Positions 15,862-23,641 of a DNA stretch of 64,000 nt are shown here, piece by piece; the first letter of the stretch is position 1; every line of letters begins with the position of its first letter. The notes under the pieces were generated by a model that saw only the letters and a list, made by a program, of their open reading frames with translations, had not been told where the DNA came from and did not search any database. The stretch is taken from positions 1-64,000 of the forward strand of contig NZ_SSBL01000021.1 of NCBI RefSeq assembly GCF_004795105.1, given 5' to 3'. Both the position numbers and the translations under genes were made by a program. Origin of the DNA: Streptomyces sp. A0642. Its GTDB lineage: Bacteria; Actinomycetota; Actinomycetes; Streptomycetales; Streptomycetaceae.

Positions 15862-17438
15862 GCCGCGGCCTCCTCCAGGTCGAGCCGCCTCAGCAGGGTC
15901 CGCATCATCTCGTCGTCGATGCGGCGCTCGTCCCGCAGCCGGACGAAGACCTCGCGCTCGGCCTCGATCATCTCGCCGGCCAGTCGCCGGTAGGTGTCGT
16001 CCGCCGACTCCCCCGTCACCGGATTTGCCGCACCGAGCCGTTCCCAGACGGCGTTGCGGCGGCGCTCCAGGACGGTCCGGAGGCGGTCGGTGAGCGGCTG
16101 GGGCAGGCAGTTGCGCCGGTCGGTGAGCAGTTCCTCGAGACGCGCCTCGGCGGCCGTGGACGCCTCGCTCTGGGCCTGCGCCTCCGCGAGCGTCTCGGCC
16201 TGCCGGTCGCGCCCCGGGAGCTTCAGCACGCGCACCAGGACGGGCAGCGTGAGCCCTTGGACGACGAGCGTGCCGATGACCGTGGTGAACGTCAGGAACA
16301 GCACCAGGTTGCGCGCCGGGAAGGCCTCGCCGTCGCTCGCGACGAGCGGGATGGAGAACGCGATGGCGAGCGAGACGACGCCGCGCATCCCGGCCCAGCC
16401 GACGATCAGCGGCGAGGTCCAGTTGGTCTCGGGTTCCCTCTCCCGGATGCGTTTCGACAGCAGGCGGGGCACGTAGGTCGCCGGATAGACCCAGAGGAAC
16501 CGGACCACGACGACCGCGAGGAACACCGCCACCGCGTACCAGAGGGCCTCGGCGACGGCGTACGTGCCGAGCCCCTTCAGCACGAAGGGCAGCTGGAGGC
16601 CGATCAGGGCGAAGACGGCGGACTCCAGGATGAAGGCGACCATCTTCCAGACGGCGGCCTCCTGGAGCCGGGTGGCGAAGTCGACCTGCCAGGAGCGGTG
16701 ACCCAGGTAGAGCGCGACGACGACCACGGCGAGGACCCCGGAGGCGTGCACGCGCTCGGCGGCGGCGTACGCGACGAACGGGATCAGGAGCGACAGGGTG
16801 TTCTGGAGCAGGGGCTCCCTGAGGTGCGTACGGAGCCAGTGCAGCGGGACCATGAGCACGAGCCCGACCCCGACGCCGCCGACCGAGGCCAGCAGGAACT
16901 CGCCGATCCCGGCGCCCCAGCTCATGCCCTCGCCCACGGCCGCCGCGAGCGCCACCTTGTAGGCGGTGATCGCGGTCGCGTCGTTCACCAGGGACTCACC
17001 CTGCAGGATCGTCGTGACCCGGGCGGGCAGCCCCACCCGGCGCGCGATCGCCGCGGCGGTGACGGCGTCCGGCGGGGCGATGACCGCACCCAGCACGAGC
17101 GCCGCGGTGAGCGGCAGGTCGGGCACGAGCCGGTACGCCAGCCAGCCCACCGCGACGGTGGCGAACAGCACGTAGCCGACGGAGAGCAGGGCGACGGGGC
17201 GGATGTTGGCCCGCAGGTCCAGGTACGAGCTGTCCACGGCGGCCGTGTACAGCAGCGGCGGCAGCAGGAGCGGCAGCACGATGTGCGCGTCCAGCGTGTA
17301 CGCGGGCACTCCCGGCAGGTACGAGCCGAGGAGTCCGAGGACCACTAGAAGGAGAGGGGCCGGCACCGGGGTGCGGCGGGCGAGACCCGCCACTGCGGCA
17401 CTGGCCGCGACCAGTGCCACCAGGGGCAATGCGTCCAT
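15837..17438 (-). CDS. Na+/H+ antiporter, CPA1 (NhaP-like) type
   Basis: A 533-residue membrane protein with about 12 hydrophobic segments followed by a hydrophilic C-terminal domain of roughly 130 residues. The diagnostic motif is VIAPPDAVTAAAIARRVGLP, followed by LQGESLVNDATAI with the transport Asp. It would exchange sodium (or potassium) for protons. The cytosolic tail is charged and ends in DLEEAAAYREESDG. Its 3' end overlaps the convergent PLP-enzyme gene by 25 bases. Confidence 0.93.
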   Translation of the reverse strand: MDALPLVALVAASAAVAGLARRTPVPAPLLLVVLGLLGSYLPGVPAYTLDAHIVLPLLLPPLLYTAAVDSSYLDLRANIRPVALLSVGYVLFATVAVGWLAYRLVPDLPLTAALVLGAVIAPPDAVTAAAIARRVGLPARVTTILQGESLVNDATAITAYKVALAAAVGEGMSWGAGIGEFLLASVGGVGVGLVLMVPLHWLRTHLREPLLQNTLSLLIPFVAYAAAERVHASGVLAVVVVALYLGHRSWQVDFATRLQEAAVWKMVAFILESAVFALIGLQLPFVLKGLGTYAVAEALWYAVAVFLAVVVVRFLWVYPATYVPRLLSKRIREREPETNWTSPLIVGWAGMRGVVSLAIAFSIPLVASDGEAFPARNLVLFLTFTTVIGTLVVQGLTLPVLVRVLKLPGRDRQAETLAEAQAQSEASTAAEARLEELLTDRRNCLPQPLTDRLRTVLERRRNAVWERLGAANPVTGESADDTYRRLAGEMIEAEREVFVRLRDERRIDDEMMRTLLRRLDLEEAAAYREESDG

Positions 17439-17473
17439 CCCATGATCCTCTCATCCGTCGTAACCTGGCCATC

Positions 17474-17734
17474 ATGAGCGAGTGCCCGCATGTACCGGAC
17501 CTGCCGCGCCCCGAGCCCGCGCCCCTCTCCGAGACGTGTCTCGAGTGCCGGGCGGCGGGCACCCATCCCGTGCAGCTGCGACTCTGCCTGGTCTGCGGCC
17601 ACGTCGGCTGCTGCGATTCGTCACCCCGCCGGGACGCCACGGCGCACTTCAAGGAGACCGGCCACGCGGTGATGCGGAGCTTCGAGGCCGGCGAAAGCTG
17701 GCGCTGGTGCTTCGAGGACGGTTCGATCGTCTGA
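17474..17734 (+). CDS. UBP-type zinc-finger protein
   Basis: An 86-residue single-domain protein. Putative zinc ligands follow the ZnF-UBP layout: CPH near the start, then CLEC, CLVCGHVGCCDSS and later H-F-K-E-T-G-H. In eukaryotes this fold binds the free C-terminus of ubiquitin. In actinobacteria, which lack ubiquitin, the partner is unknown. I start it at the ATG at 17474, since the 20 codons upstream overlap the divergent antiporter promoter. The gene lies 35 bases from the antiporter start. Confidence 0.87.
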   Translation: MSECPHVPDLPRPEPAPLSETCLECRAAGTHPVQLRLCLVCGHVGCCDSSPRRDATAHFKETGHAVMRSFEAGESWRWCFEDGSIV

Positions 17735-17818
17735 CGTCTGGGTACGTCAAACCGGCGCTTGTTGTTCGTAATTGAGCGCCGCAGACCCCTAGCCACTGTG
17801 TGTACTCATGGGCCTACC

Positions 17819-17962
17819 ATGAGTGACAGTCATGGGATGGGGTCTCGGCGACACGGCATCATGGATCGCGATAGCGTCGCCGGACCAGAACCGAAGACGT
17901 ACCGCATGGCTCCGGGCGACCCTTCCCGGATCCTCGAAGAGTTTGTGCCACCTTGGAGGTGA
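17819..17962 (+). CDS. Possible 47-residue leader ORF before ushX-sigH
   Basis: An ATG at 17819 opens a small frame that begins MSDSHGMGSRRHGIMDRDSV, ends EEFVPPWR and stops 2 bases before the predicted ushX start. Its last codons contain the GGAGG ribosome binding site of ushX, so translation of the two could be coupled. An 8-bp inverted repeat (ACTCATGG at 17804 with CCATGAGT at 17817) covers its start codon. There is no clear ribosome binding site of its own, so coding status is uncertain. Confidence 0.3.
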   Translation: MSDSHGMGSRRHGIMDRDSVAGPEPKTYRMAPGDPSRILEEFVPPWR

Positions 17963-17964
17963 GG

Positions 17965-18378
17965 GTGTCCCAGATCGCAGGCGAGCCCGGGAATCAGGAC
18001 TTCGTAGAGGTCCGGCTGCCCGCTGCGGGTGCCTACCTGTCGGTGCTGCGTACGGCCACGGCCGGCCTCGCAGCGCGTTTGGACTTCACTCTCGACGAGA
18101 TCGAGGATCTCCGCATCGCGGTCGACGAGGCCTGCGCGATCCTGCTCCAGCAGGCCGTGCCCGGTTCCGTCCTCAGCTGCGTGTTCCGGCTCGTCGACGA
18201 TTCTCTCGAGGTGACGGTCTCGGCCCCGACGACGGACGGCCGGGCCCCGGAGCGCGACACGTTCGCCTGGACGGTGCTCTCCGCACTGGCCGGAAAGGTC
18301 GACTCCTCGGTCGCCGACGACCGTACGGTCAGCATCAGCCTGTACAAACAGCGCGGCGCGGGACCCGGGCCGGCGTGA
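17965..18378 (+). CDS. ushX: Anti-sigma factor of the SigH type (GHKL/RsbW-like kinase fold)
   Basis: A 137-residue GHKL ATPase-fold anti-sigma factor. The N-box region is LDEIEDLRIAVDEACAILLQ, and the C-terminal DRTVSISLYKQ strand is typical of RsbW-like proteins. It should hold the SigB-like factor encoded immediately downstream and release it under osmotic or other stress through an anti-anti-sigma factor, which is not in this window. The gene ends in a GTGA overlap with the sigma gene. I choose the GTG at 17965, which has GGAGG five bases upstream; the frame extends 4 codons to a TTG at 17953. The symbol follows the S. coelicolor sigH locus from memory. Confidence 0.85.
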   Translation: MSQIAGEPGNQDFVEVRLPAAGAYLSVLRTATAGLAARLDFTLDEIEDLRIAVDEACAILLQQAVPGSVLSCVFRLVDDSLEVTVSAPTTDGRAPERDTFAWTVLSALAGKVDSSVADDRTVSISLYKQRGAGPGPA

Positions 18379-19355
18379 GCAACGGGAACGGGGACGGTCC
18401 TGTGCGGGACGAGACGATCCGACCAGGGGTGGTGCGCGCAGCAGGCATCCCGGAACAGCAGGCCCTGCCTCATCCGGTGGACGAGGCGGATCTGCCCCGT
18501 GCGGTGGACGGGGCGGAGGGGCCCGCCGGCATTACGGTCGCGGTGGAGCAGTCGCAGGCGGAGCGGGCAGGCCAGATGAGCGAGCACGGGCACCACGATC
18601 CACACGACCGCAGCGGGGCGCGGGCGTTGTTCATCGAGCTGGGCAAGCTGCCGGACGGGTCACCCGAGAAGGCGGAGCTGCGCAACCGGCTGGTGCGGAT
18701 GCACCTGCCGCTGGTGGAGCACCTGGCGCGGCGGTTCCGCAACCGCGGCGAGCCGCTGGACGATCTGACCCAGGTCGCCACGATCGGTCTGATCAAGTCG
18801 GTGGACCGGTTCGACCCGGAGCGCGGCGTCGAGTTCTCGACGTACGCGACGCCCACGGTCGTCGGCGAGATCAAGCGGCACTTCCGTGACAAGGGCTGGG
18901 CGGTGCGCGTGCCGCGCCGGCTCCAGGAGCTGCGGCTCTCCCTGACCACGGCGACCGCGGAGCTCTCCCAGCAGCACGGCCGCTCGCCCACGGTGCACGA
19001 GCTGGCGGAGCGCCTCGGCATCTCCGAGGAAGAGGTCCTGGAGGGTCTGGAATCAGCCAATGCGTACAGCACGCTCTCGCTGGACGTCCCGGACACGGAC
19101 GACGAGTCCCCCGCGGTCGCGGACACGCTCGGCTCCGAGGACGAGGCCCTGGAGGGCGTCGAGTACCGGGAGTCGCTCAAGCCGCTGCTGGAGGACCTGC
19201 CACCGCGAGAGAAGCGGATTCTCCTGCTCCGCTTCTTCGGGAACATGACCCAGTCGCAGATCGCCCAGGAGGTCGGCATCTCGCAGATGCACGTCTCCCG
19301 GCTCCTGGCCCGCACCCTGGCCCAGCTGCGCGAGCGACTGCTCGTCGAGGAGTAG
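18375..19355 (+). CDS. sigH: SigB-family RNA polymerase sigma factor, SigH-like
   Basis: A 326-residue group 3 sigma factor. After an 80-residue N-terminal extension come region 2 (PLDDLTQVATIGLIKSVDRF and FSTYATPTVVGEIKRHFRD), region 3 (RSPTVHELAERLGISEEEV) and region 4 (LPPREKRILLLRFF, then the helix-turn-helix TQSQIAQEVGISQMHVSRLL). It should direct stress and developmental genes. The GTG start overlaps the ushX stop (GTGA). A shorter start at the Met preceding SEHGHHDPH (about 18576) is possible. The same frame is also open upstream through ushX to 17823, so longer isoforms could exist. Confidence 0.92.
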   Translation: MSNGNGDGPVRDETIRPGVVRAAGIPEQQALPHPVDEADLPRAVDGAEGPAGITVAVEQSQAERAGQMSEHGHHDPHDRSGARALFIELGKLPDGSPEKAELRNRLVRMHLPLVEHLARRFRNRGEPLDDLTQVATIGLIKSVDRFDPERGVEFSTYATPTVVGEIKRHFRDKGWAVRVPRRLQELRLSLTTATAELSQQHGRSPTVHELAERLGISEEEVLEGLESANAYSTLSLDVPDTDDESPAVADTLGSEDEALEGVEYRESLKPLLEDLPPREKRILLLRFFGNMTQSQIAQEVGISQMHVSRLLARTLAQLRERLLVEE

Positions 19356-19364
19356 GCGGGCACG

Positions 19365-19395
19365 GGGGCGCCGGACGGTGTCCGTCCGGCGCCCC
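19365..19395 (+). terminator. Terminator after sigH
   Basis: A perfect 14-bp stem (GGGGCGCCGGACGG with its complement) with a TGT loop lies 10 bases after the sigH stop. Confidence 0.8.
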
Positions 19396-19418
19396 GGGGC
19401 CGCCGGGCCGCCGCACCC

Positions 19419-19883
19419 TCAGGCGTCGGCGCCGTCCGCGTCGGGCGCCGTGCCCGGCCTGCGGATGCCGAGTGCCTCGATGGTCGCCGGCCTCACCAGC
19501 TGATACAGCGCGGTCACCGCCACCACGGCGAGCACGATCCCGGCCGGGATCAGCGCCCCGTGGGACCGCAGCAGCGTCCAGGCCACCGGGAGCGCGATGA
19601 TCTGCGTGATGAGCGCCGGTCCGCGGCTCCAGCTGCGCCGCCGGAGCAGCCCGCGGGCGGCGAAGAGCGGGATCAGCCCCAGCGCGATCACCGTCAGACC
19701 GCCCATTTCGGCCTGCTGCGGGCTGTCGGGGCGGCCGAGCAGCCCCATCACCAGCATGAGGACACCGCCGGCGACGAGGGCCACGCCTTCGAGGGCGCTG
19801 ATCCCGGCCACCAGCGTGAGCCTGGCCGGCTTCGGCGGTTCGGCCGAGGGCATCGACGAGGGCGCGTTCTGCTGAGTACTCAC
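19419..19883 (-). CDS. Small integral membrane protein, function unknown
   Basis: A 154-residue protein with four predicted membrane segments: LVAGISALEGVALVAGGVLM, MGGLTVIALGLIPLFAARGL, ALITQIIALPVAWTLL and IPAGIVLAVVAVTALYQLV. The N-terminus is a short hydrophilic Ser/Pro stretch and the C-terminus is acidic (PDADGADA). I prefer the GTG at 19883; the frame continues to an ATG at 19961, but that part is Cys/Arg/Pro-rich and looks non-coding. It is convergent with sigH. No family was recognised. Confidence 0.75.
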   Translation of the reverse strand: MSTQQNAPSSMPSAEPPKPARLTLVAGISALEGVALVAGGVLMLVMGLLGRPDSPQQAEMGGLTVIALGLIPLFAARGLLRRRSWSRGPALITQIIALPVAWTLLRSHGALIPAGIVLAVVAVTALYQLVRPATIEALGIRRPGTAPDADGADA

Positions 19884-20055
19884 CCTTGCAGGTTGGCATC
19901 CCGGGCACACGAAAGCGAAGCCGGGGTCGAAACGCCGCCCGGTCGCCGGGCAACGCCCCACGGCGACCGGCGCACCGCGCCCGATTCGTCACTCAGCGTG
20001 AAGGCGTCCGGGCAGGACTTCAGGCCGATACCTCGCGGTAGGTAGTCTGGCGGAC

Positions 20056-21024
20056 ATGCGCGCACTTCTTGTGGTCAACCCAGCTGCTACCACCACCAGT
20101 GCGCGGACCCGTGACGTGCTGATTCACGCGCTGGCCAGTGAGATGAAGCTGGAGGCGGTCACCACCGAGTACCGCGGCCACGCCCGTGACCTGGGGCGAC
20201 GGGCCGCCGACAGCGACGACATCGATCTCGTGGTGGCGCTCGGCGGCGACGGCACGGTCAACGAGGTCGTGAACGGCCTGCTCCACGACGGCCCCGACCT
20301 CGACAACCTGCCGAAACTCGCCGTGGTCCCCGGCGGCTCGACCAACGTCTTCGCGCGCGCCCTCGGCCTCCCGAACGACGCGGTGGAGGCGACCGGCGCC
20401 ATCCTGGACGCACTGGCCAACCGCACCGAGCGGACCGTGGGCCTCGGCCTGGCGGCCGGCACCCCCGGGACGGAGGACGAATCGGTCCCGGAGCGCTGGT
20501 TCACCTTCTGCGCCGGCCTCGGATTCGACGCCGGCGTGATCGGCCGCGTCGAACAGCAGCGTGAGCGCGGCAAGCGTTCGACCCACGCGCTGTACGTACG
20601 CCAGGTGATGCGCCAGTTCCTGGAGGAGCCGCACCGGCGACAGGGACTGATCACGCTGGAGGTGCCCGGCCAGGACCCGGTCACCGACCTCGCGCTCTCC
20701 ATAATCTGCAACACGGCCCCCTGGACCTACCTGGGGAACCGGCCGATGTACGCCTCCCCGAAGGCCTCCTTCGACACCGCCCTGGACGTCCTCGGCCTGC
20801 AGCGTCTGTCCACCGCCGCGGTCACCCGGTACGCCACCCAGCTGCTCACGTCGAGTCCGGAAAAGGGTCCACGCGGCAAGCACGCGGTTTCACTGCATGA
20901 CCTCACGGACTTCACCTTGCATTCAAAGGCTCCACTGCCCTTCCAGATGGACGGTGACCACCTGGGGCTGCGTACCAGTGTGACGTTCACAGGCGTACGC
21001 CGTGCACTGCGTGTGATTGTGTGA
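20056..21024 (+). CDS. Diacylglycerol/lipid kinase family protein
   Basis: A 322-residue protein of the DagK/YegS family. It starts with MRALLVVNPAA, has the nucleotide-binding motif VVALGGDGTVNEVVNGLL at about residues 58-75 and PGGSTNVFARALGLPND shortly after. These are the catalytic Gly-rich and GGS(T)N motifs. It would phosphorylate a lipid alcohol such as diacylglycerol at the membrane surface; the actual substrate is unknown. It is followed by a 320-base non-coding stretch before wblE. Confidence 0.92.
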   Translation: MRALLVVNPAATTTSARTRDVLIHALASEMKLEAVTTEYRGHARDLGRRAADSDDIDLVVALGGDGTVNEVVNGLLHDGPDLDNLPKLAVVPGGSTNVFARALGLPNDAVEATGAILDALANRTERTVGLGLAAGTPGTEDESVPERWFTFCAGLGFDAGVIGRVEQQRERGKRSTHALYVRQVMRQFLEEPHRRQGLITLEVPGQDPVTDLALSIICNTAPWTYLGNRPMYASPKASFDTALDVLGLQRLSTAAVTRYATQLLTSSPEKGPRGKHAVSLHDLTDFTLHSKAPLPFQMDGDHLGLRTSVTFTGVRRALRVIV

Positions 21025-21137
21025 GTGGAAGGGACCAAAGTCCTTTAACTCGAACGTTTGGACTGGCTTCCACCCTCTAGAAGTACGGCTGTGACCTAGC
21101 CGACACCGAGGAATCAAAAAAAACTTTCCAGAAGGGG

Positions 21138-21166
21138 TTGTATCCGCCGCCGAGGTTTGCGAATCT
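21138..21166 (+). promoter_or_regulatory. Candidate wblE promoter
   Basis: TTGTAT at 21138 and GAATCT at 21161 are separated by 17 bases, giving a weak vegetative-type promoter about 180 bases before wblE. It follows an unusual A-run (about 21116-21123). The 21025-21344 gap is otherwise gene-free and relatively AT-rich, which suggests a long 5' leader. Confidence 0.35.
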
Positions 21167-21285
21167 CTACATGGCGATCGGGACGGCCCGCAACAACGGC
21201 CTCCACTGAAAGCCAGAACCCCTCCTCACTGCACAGGACCACAACCAGTTCATCTGGGCGTCGGCCCGACACTTGTGGGGGGATT

Positions 21286-21301
21286 CGTGAAAGCGTTCAC
21301 A
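21286..21301. promoter_or_regulatory. Crp/cAMP-receptor-like box upstream of wblE
   Basis: CGTGA-AAGCGT-TCACA differs at one position from the TGTGA-N6-TCACA consensus and is centred about 50 bases before the wblE start. The M. tuberculosis orthologue whiB1 is known to be Crp-controlled. Binding here is inferred. Confidence 0.5.
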
Positions 21302-21344
21302 TTCACAAGCCACCGTTACGTAATACCAAGGAGAGGTAGCAGCC

Positions 21345-21602
21345 ATGGACTGGCGTCACAACGCCGTTTGTCGTGAGGAAGACCCGGAGCTGTTCTTCCC
21401 CATCGGCAACACCGGTCCTGCGCTGCTGCAGATCGAGGAAGCCAAGGCCGTCTGCCGTCGCTGCCCCGTCATGGAGCAGTGCCTGCAGTGGGCGCTCGAG
21501 TCCGGCCAGGACTCCGGCGTCTGGGGTGGCCTCAGCGAGGACGAGCGCCGCGCAATGAAGCGCCGCGCCGCTCGCAACCGGGCGCGCAACGCCAGCGCCT
21601 GA
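21345..21602 (+). CDS. wblE: WblE (WhiB1-like) iron-sulfur regulator
   Basis: An 85-residue WhiB-family protein. The four cluster cysteines are in NAVCREED (C9), KAVCRRCPVMEQC (C-x2-C-x5-C). The GVWGGLSEDERRAMKRR turn is the WhiB signature that contacts region 4 of the vegetative sigma factor. The [4Fe-4S] cluster is NO-sensitive in the mycobacterial counterpart. It is convergent with a PdtaS-like kinase gene, the same arrangement as whiB1-pdtaS in Mycobacterium. An AGGAGAGG ribosome binding site precedes the ATG. Confidence 0.95.
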   Translation: MDWRHNAVCREEDPELFFPIGNTGPALLQIEEAKAVCRRCPVMEQCLQWALESGQDSGVWGGLSEDERRAMKRRAARNRARNASA

Positions 21603-21708
21603 CCGACGCCACCGCTACGAGCCTCAGCCAGGCGGCGCGTACAGAGCGTACGCATCACCCCGCCCCCCGAGTCGCAGCGCGCAGTACCCCCGAAGCGCAT
21701 GCTTGACC

Positions 21709-21746
21709 AGAGAGCCCGGACCGTTCACCCACGGTCCGGGCTCTCT
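21709..21746. terminator. Bidirectional terminator between wblE and the histidine kinase
   Basis: A perfect 16-bp stem (AGAGAGCCCGGACCGT with its complement) with a 6-base loop sits between the convergent genes. Confidence 0.85.
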
Positions 21747-21779
21747 GCTGTGCCGGCGCTCCGCTGCGCGCGGGGGTTG

Positions 21780-23246
21780 CTACTTGTCGGCGCGGACCGG
21801 GATGTCGAGGACCACCTGCGTGCCGCGTTCGGGCGCCGGCACCATGCCGAACGAGCCGCCCAGTTCGCCCTCCACCAGCGTCCGCACGATCTGGAGTCCC
21901 AGGTTTCCGGCGCGCTGCGGGTCGAACCCCTCGGGCAGACCGCAGCCGTCGTCCTGAACGGTGATCAGCAAGCGTCCCTCGGCGGGCGAACCGCCACGCA
22001 CCGCCGAGACCTCGACCGTGCCGGTCTCGGCCACGCCGAACGCGTGCTCCAGGGCGTTCTGCAGCACCTCGGTGAGGACCATCGCCAGGGGTGTGGCCAC
22101 TTCGGCGTCGAGGATGCCGAAGCGCCCGGTGCGGCGGCAGGTGACCTTGCCCGGCGAGATCTCGGAGACCATGGCGATGACCCGGTCGGCGATCTCGTCG
22201 AACTCCACCCGTTCGTCCAGATTCTGGGACAGCGTCTCATGGACGATGGCGATCGAACCGACGCGCCGTACGGCCTCGTTGAGCGCCTCGCGGCCCTGCG
22301 GGGAGTCCATCCGGCGAGACTGGAGGCGCAACAGGGCGGCAACGGTCTGGAGGTTGTTCTTCACCCGGTGGTGGATCTCCCGGATGGTGGCGTCCTTGGT
22401 GATCAACTCGCGCTCTCGGCGGCGCAGTTCGGTGACGTCGCGCAGCAGGACCAGGGAGCCGATGCGGACGCCCTTGGGCTTCAGCGGGATCGCGCGGAGC
22501 TGGATCACGCCGCCCGCGCACTCGACCTCGAACTCCCGGGGCGCGTAACCGCTGGCCAGTTTGACCAGCGCCTCGTCCACCGGGCCGCGGGAGGGCGCGA
22601 GTTCCGCGGTGATTCCGCCGAGGTGCTGGCCGACCAGGTCGGACGCGAGGCCCAAGCGGTGGTAGGCGGAGAGGCCGTTGGGGCTGGCGTACTGGACGAC
22701 GCCGTCCGCGTCGAGGCGGACCAGCCCGTCGCCCACCCGCGGCGAGGCGTCCATGTCGACCTGCTGGCCGGGGAAGGGGAAGGACCCGGCCGCGATCATC
22801 TGGGCGAGGTCGGAGGCCGACTGGAGGTAGGTGAGCTCCAGCCGGGACGGGGTGCGCACCGTGAGCAGGTTGGTGTTCCGCGCGATGACGCCCAGGACGC
22901 GGCCCTCCCGGCGTACGGGGATCGACTCCACCCGTACGGGGACCTCCTCACGCCACTCCGGGTCGCCCTCGCGCACGATCCGGCCCTCGTCCAGCGCCGC
23001 GTCGAGCAGCGGACGGCGGCCGCGCGGGACCAGATGGCCGACCATGTCGTCCTGGTAGGAGGTGGGGCCGGTGTTGGGCCGCATCTGAGCGACGGACACG
23101 TAGCGGGTACCGTCACGGGTGGGGACCCAGAGCACGAGGTCGGCGAAGGACAGGTCGGAGAGCAGTTGCCACTCCGAAACCAGCAGATGGAGCCACTCGA
23201 GGTCGGTGTCACTCAGGGCTGTGTGCTGGCGGACGAGGTCGTTCAT
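21780..23246 (-). CDS. PdtaS-like sensor histidine kinase (HisKA_2/HWE type)
   Basis: A 488-residue cytosolic kinase. It has an N-terminal GAF-like sensor (about 1-170), a PAS domain (about 180-290, around VGDGLVRLDADGVVQYASPN), a HisKA_2 helix with the phospho-acceptor in REIHHRVKNNLQTVAALLRL, and an HATPase domain with LTEVLQNALEHAF (N-box) and VQDDGCGLPEGFDP (G1). The mycobacterial relative PdtaS signals to an RNA-binding ANTAR regulator, PdtaR; no such gene is in this window. It starts at the ATG at 23246. A DasR-box-like palindrome lies 117 bases upstream. Confidence 0.93.
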   Translation of the reverse strand: MNDLVRQHTALSDTDLEWLHLLVSEWQLLSDLSFADLVLWVPTRDGTRYVSVAQMRPNTGPTSYQDDMVGHLVPRGRRPLLDAALDEGRIVREGDPEWREEVPVRVESIPVRREGRVLGVIARNTNLLTVRTPSRLELTYLQSASDLAQMIAAGSFPFPGQQVDMDASPRVGDGLVRLDADGVVQYASPNGLSAYHRLGLASDLVGQHLGGITAELAPSRGPVDEALVKLASGYAPREFEVECAGGVIQLRAIPLKPKGVRIGSLVLLRDVTELRRRERELITKDATIREIHHRVKNNLQTVAALLRLQSRRMDSPQGREALNEAVRRVGSIAIVHETLSQNLDERVEFDEIADRVIAMVSEISPGKVTCRRTGRFGILDAEVATPLAMVLTEVLQNALEHAFGVAETGTVEVSAVRGGSPAEGRLLITVQDDGCGLPEGFDPQRAGNLGLQIVRTLVEGELGGSFGMVPAPERGTQVVLDIPVRADK

Positions 23247-23362
23247 GGAGGGCACGTGTGCGAGCGTACCTGTGGATGTGCACGGGTTCCGAACCGGACG
23301 GCCCGCGCGTACGTGCAAGCAGAAGGACCGGAAATCGTCATGCCTCACGGATGGACACCGGT

Positions 23363-23378
23363 AATGGTCTAGTCCACA
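23363..23378. promoter_or_regulatory. DasR-box (dre)-like site in front of the histidine kinase
   Basis: AATGGTCTAGTCCACA matches 13 of 16 positions of the remembered dre consensus ACTGGTCTAGACCACT. It lies in the 395-base gene-free gap 23247-23641, which also holds an 8-bp hairpin at 23398-23420 that may terminate the SIS gene; I see nothing else there. Confidence 0.5.
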
Positions 23379-23641
23379 ATGCTCAAGACACAGCCTCCGC
23401 TCTCCCCGCACAGGAGAGCGGAACGAGGTACCCGCGCTCTCTGCCCTGACTGCGCGGGCACCTCCCCCGGCCGGGGGCACCGCACACCGCCGGCCGATCC
23501 GATCGCCCCTCGCGGGCGGTCCTGCTCCGGGCTGCGGTGCTGGTCGGGCTGAGGGTCCCGGCCCGGCGCCGCGGCCCGCGGGTGTTCTCCGGGCACTCGC
23601 GGTTGTTTGCCGGGCGCCCGACTCCGCCGGCCGACAGCCCT

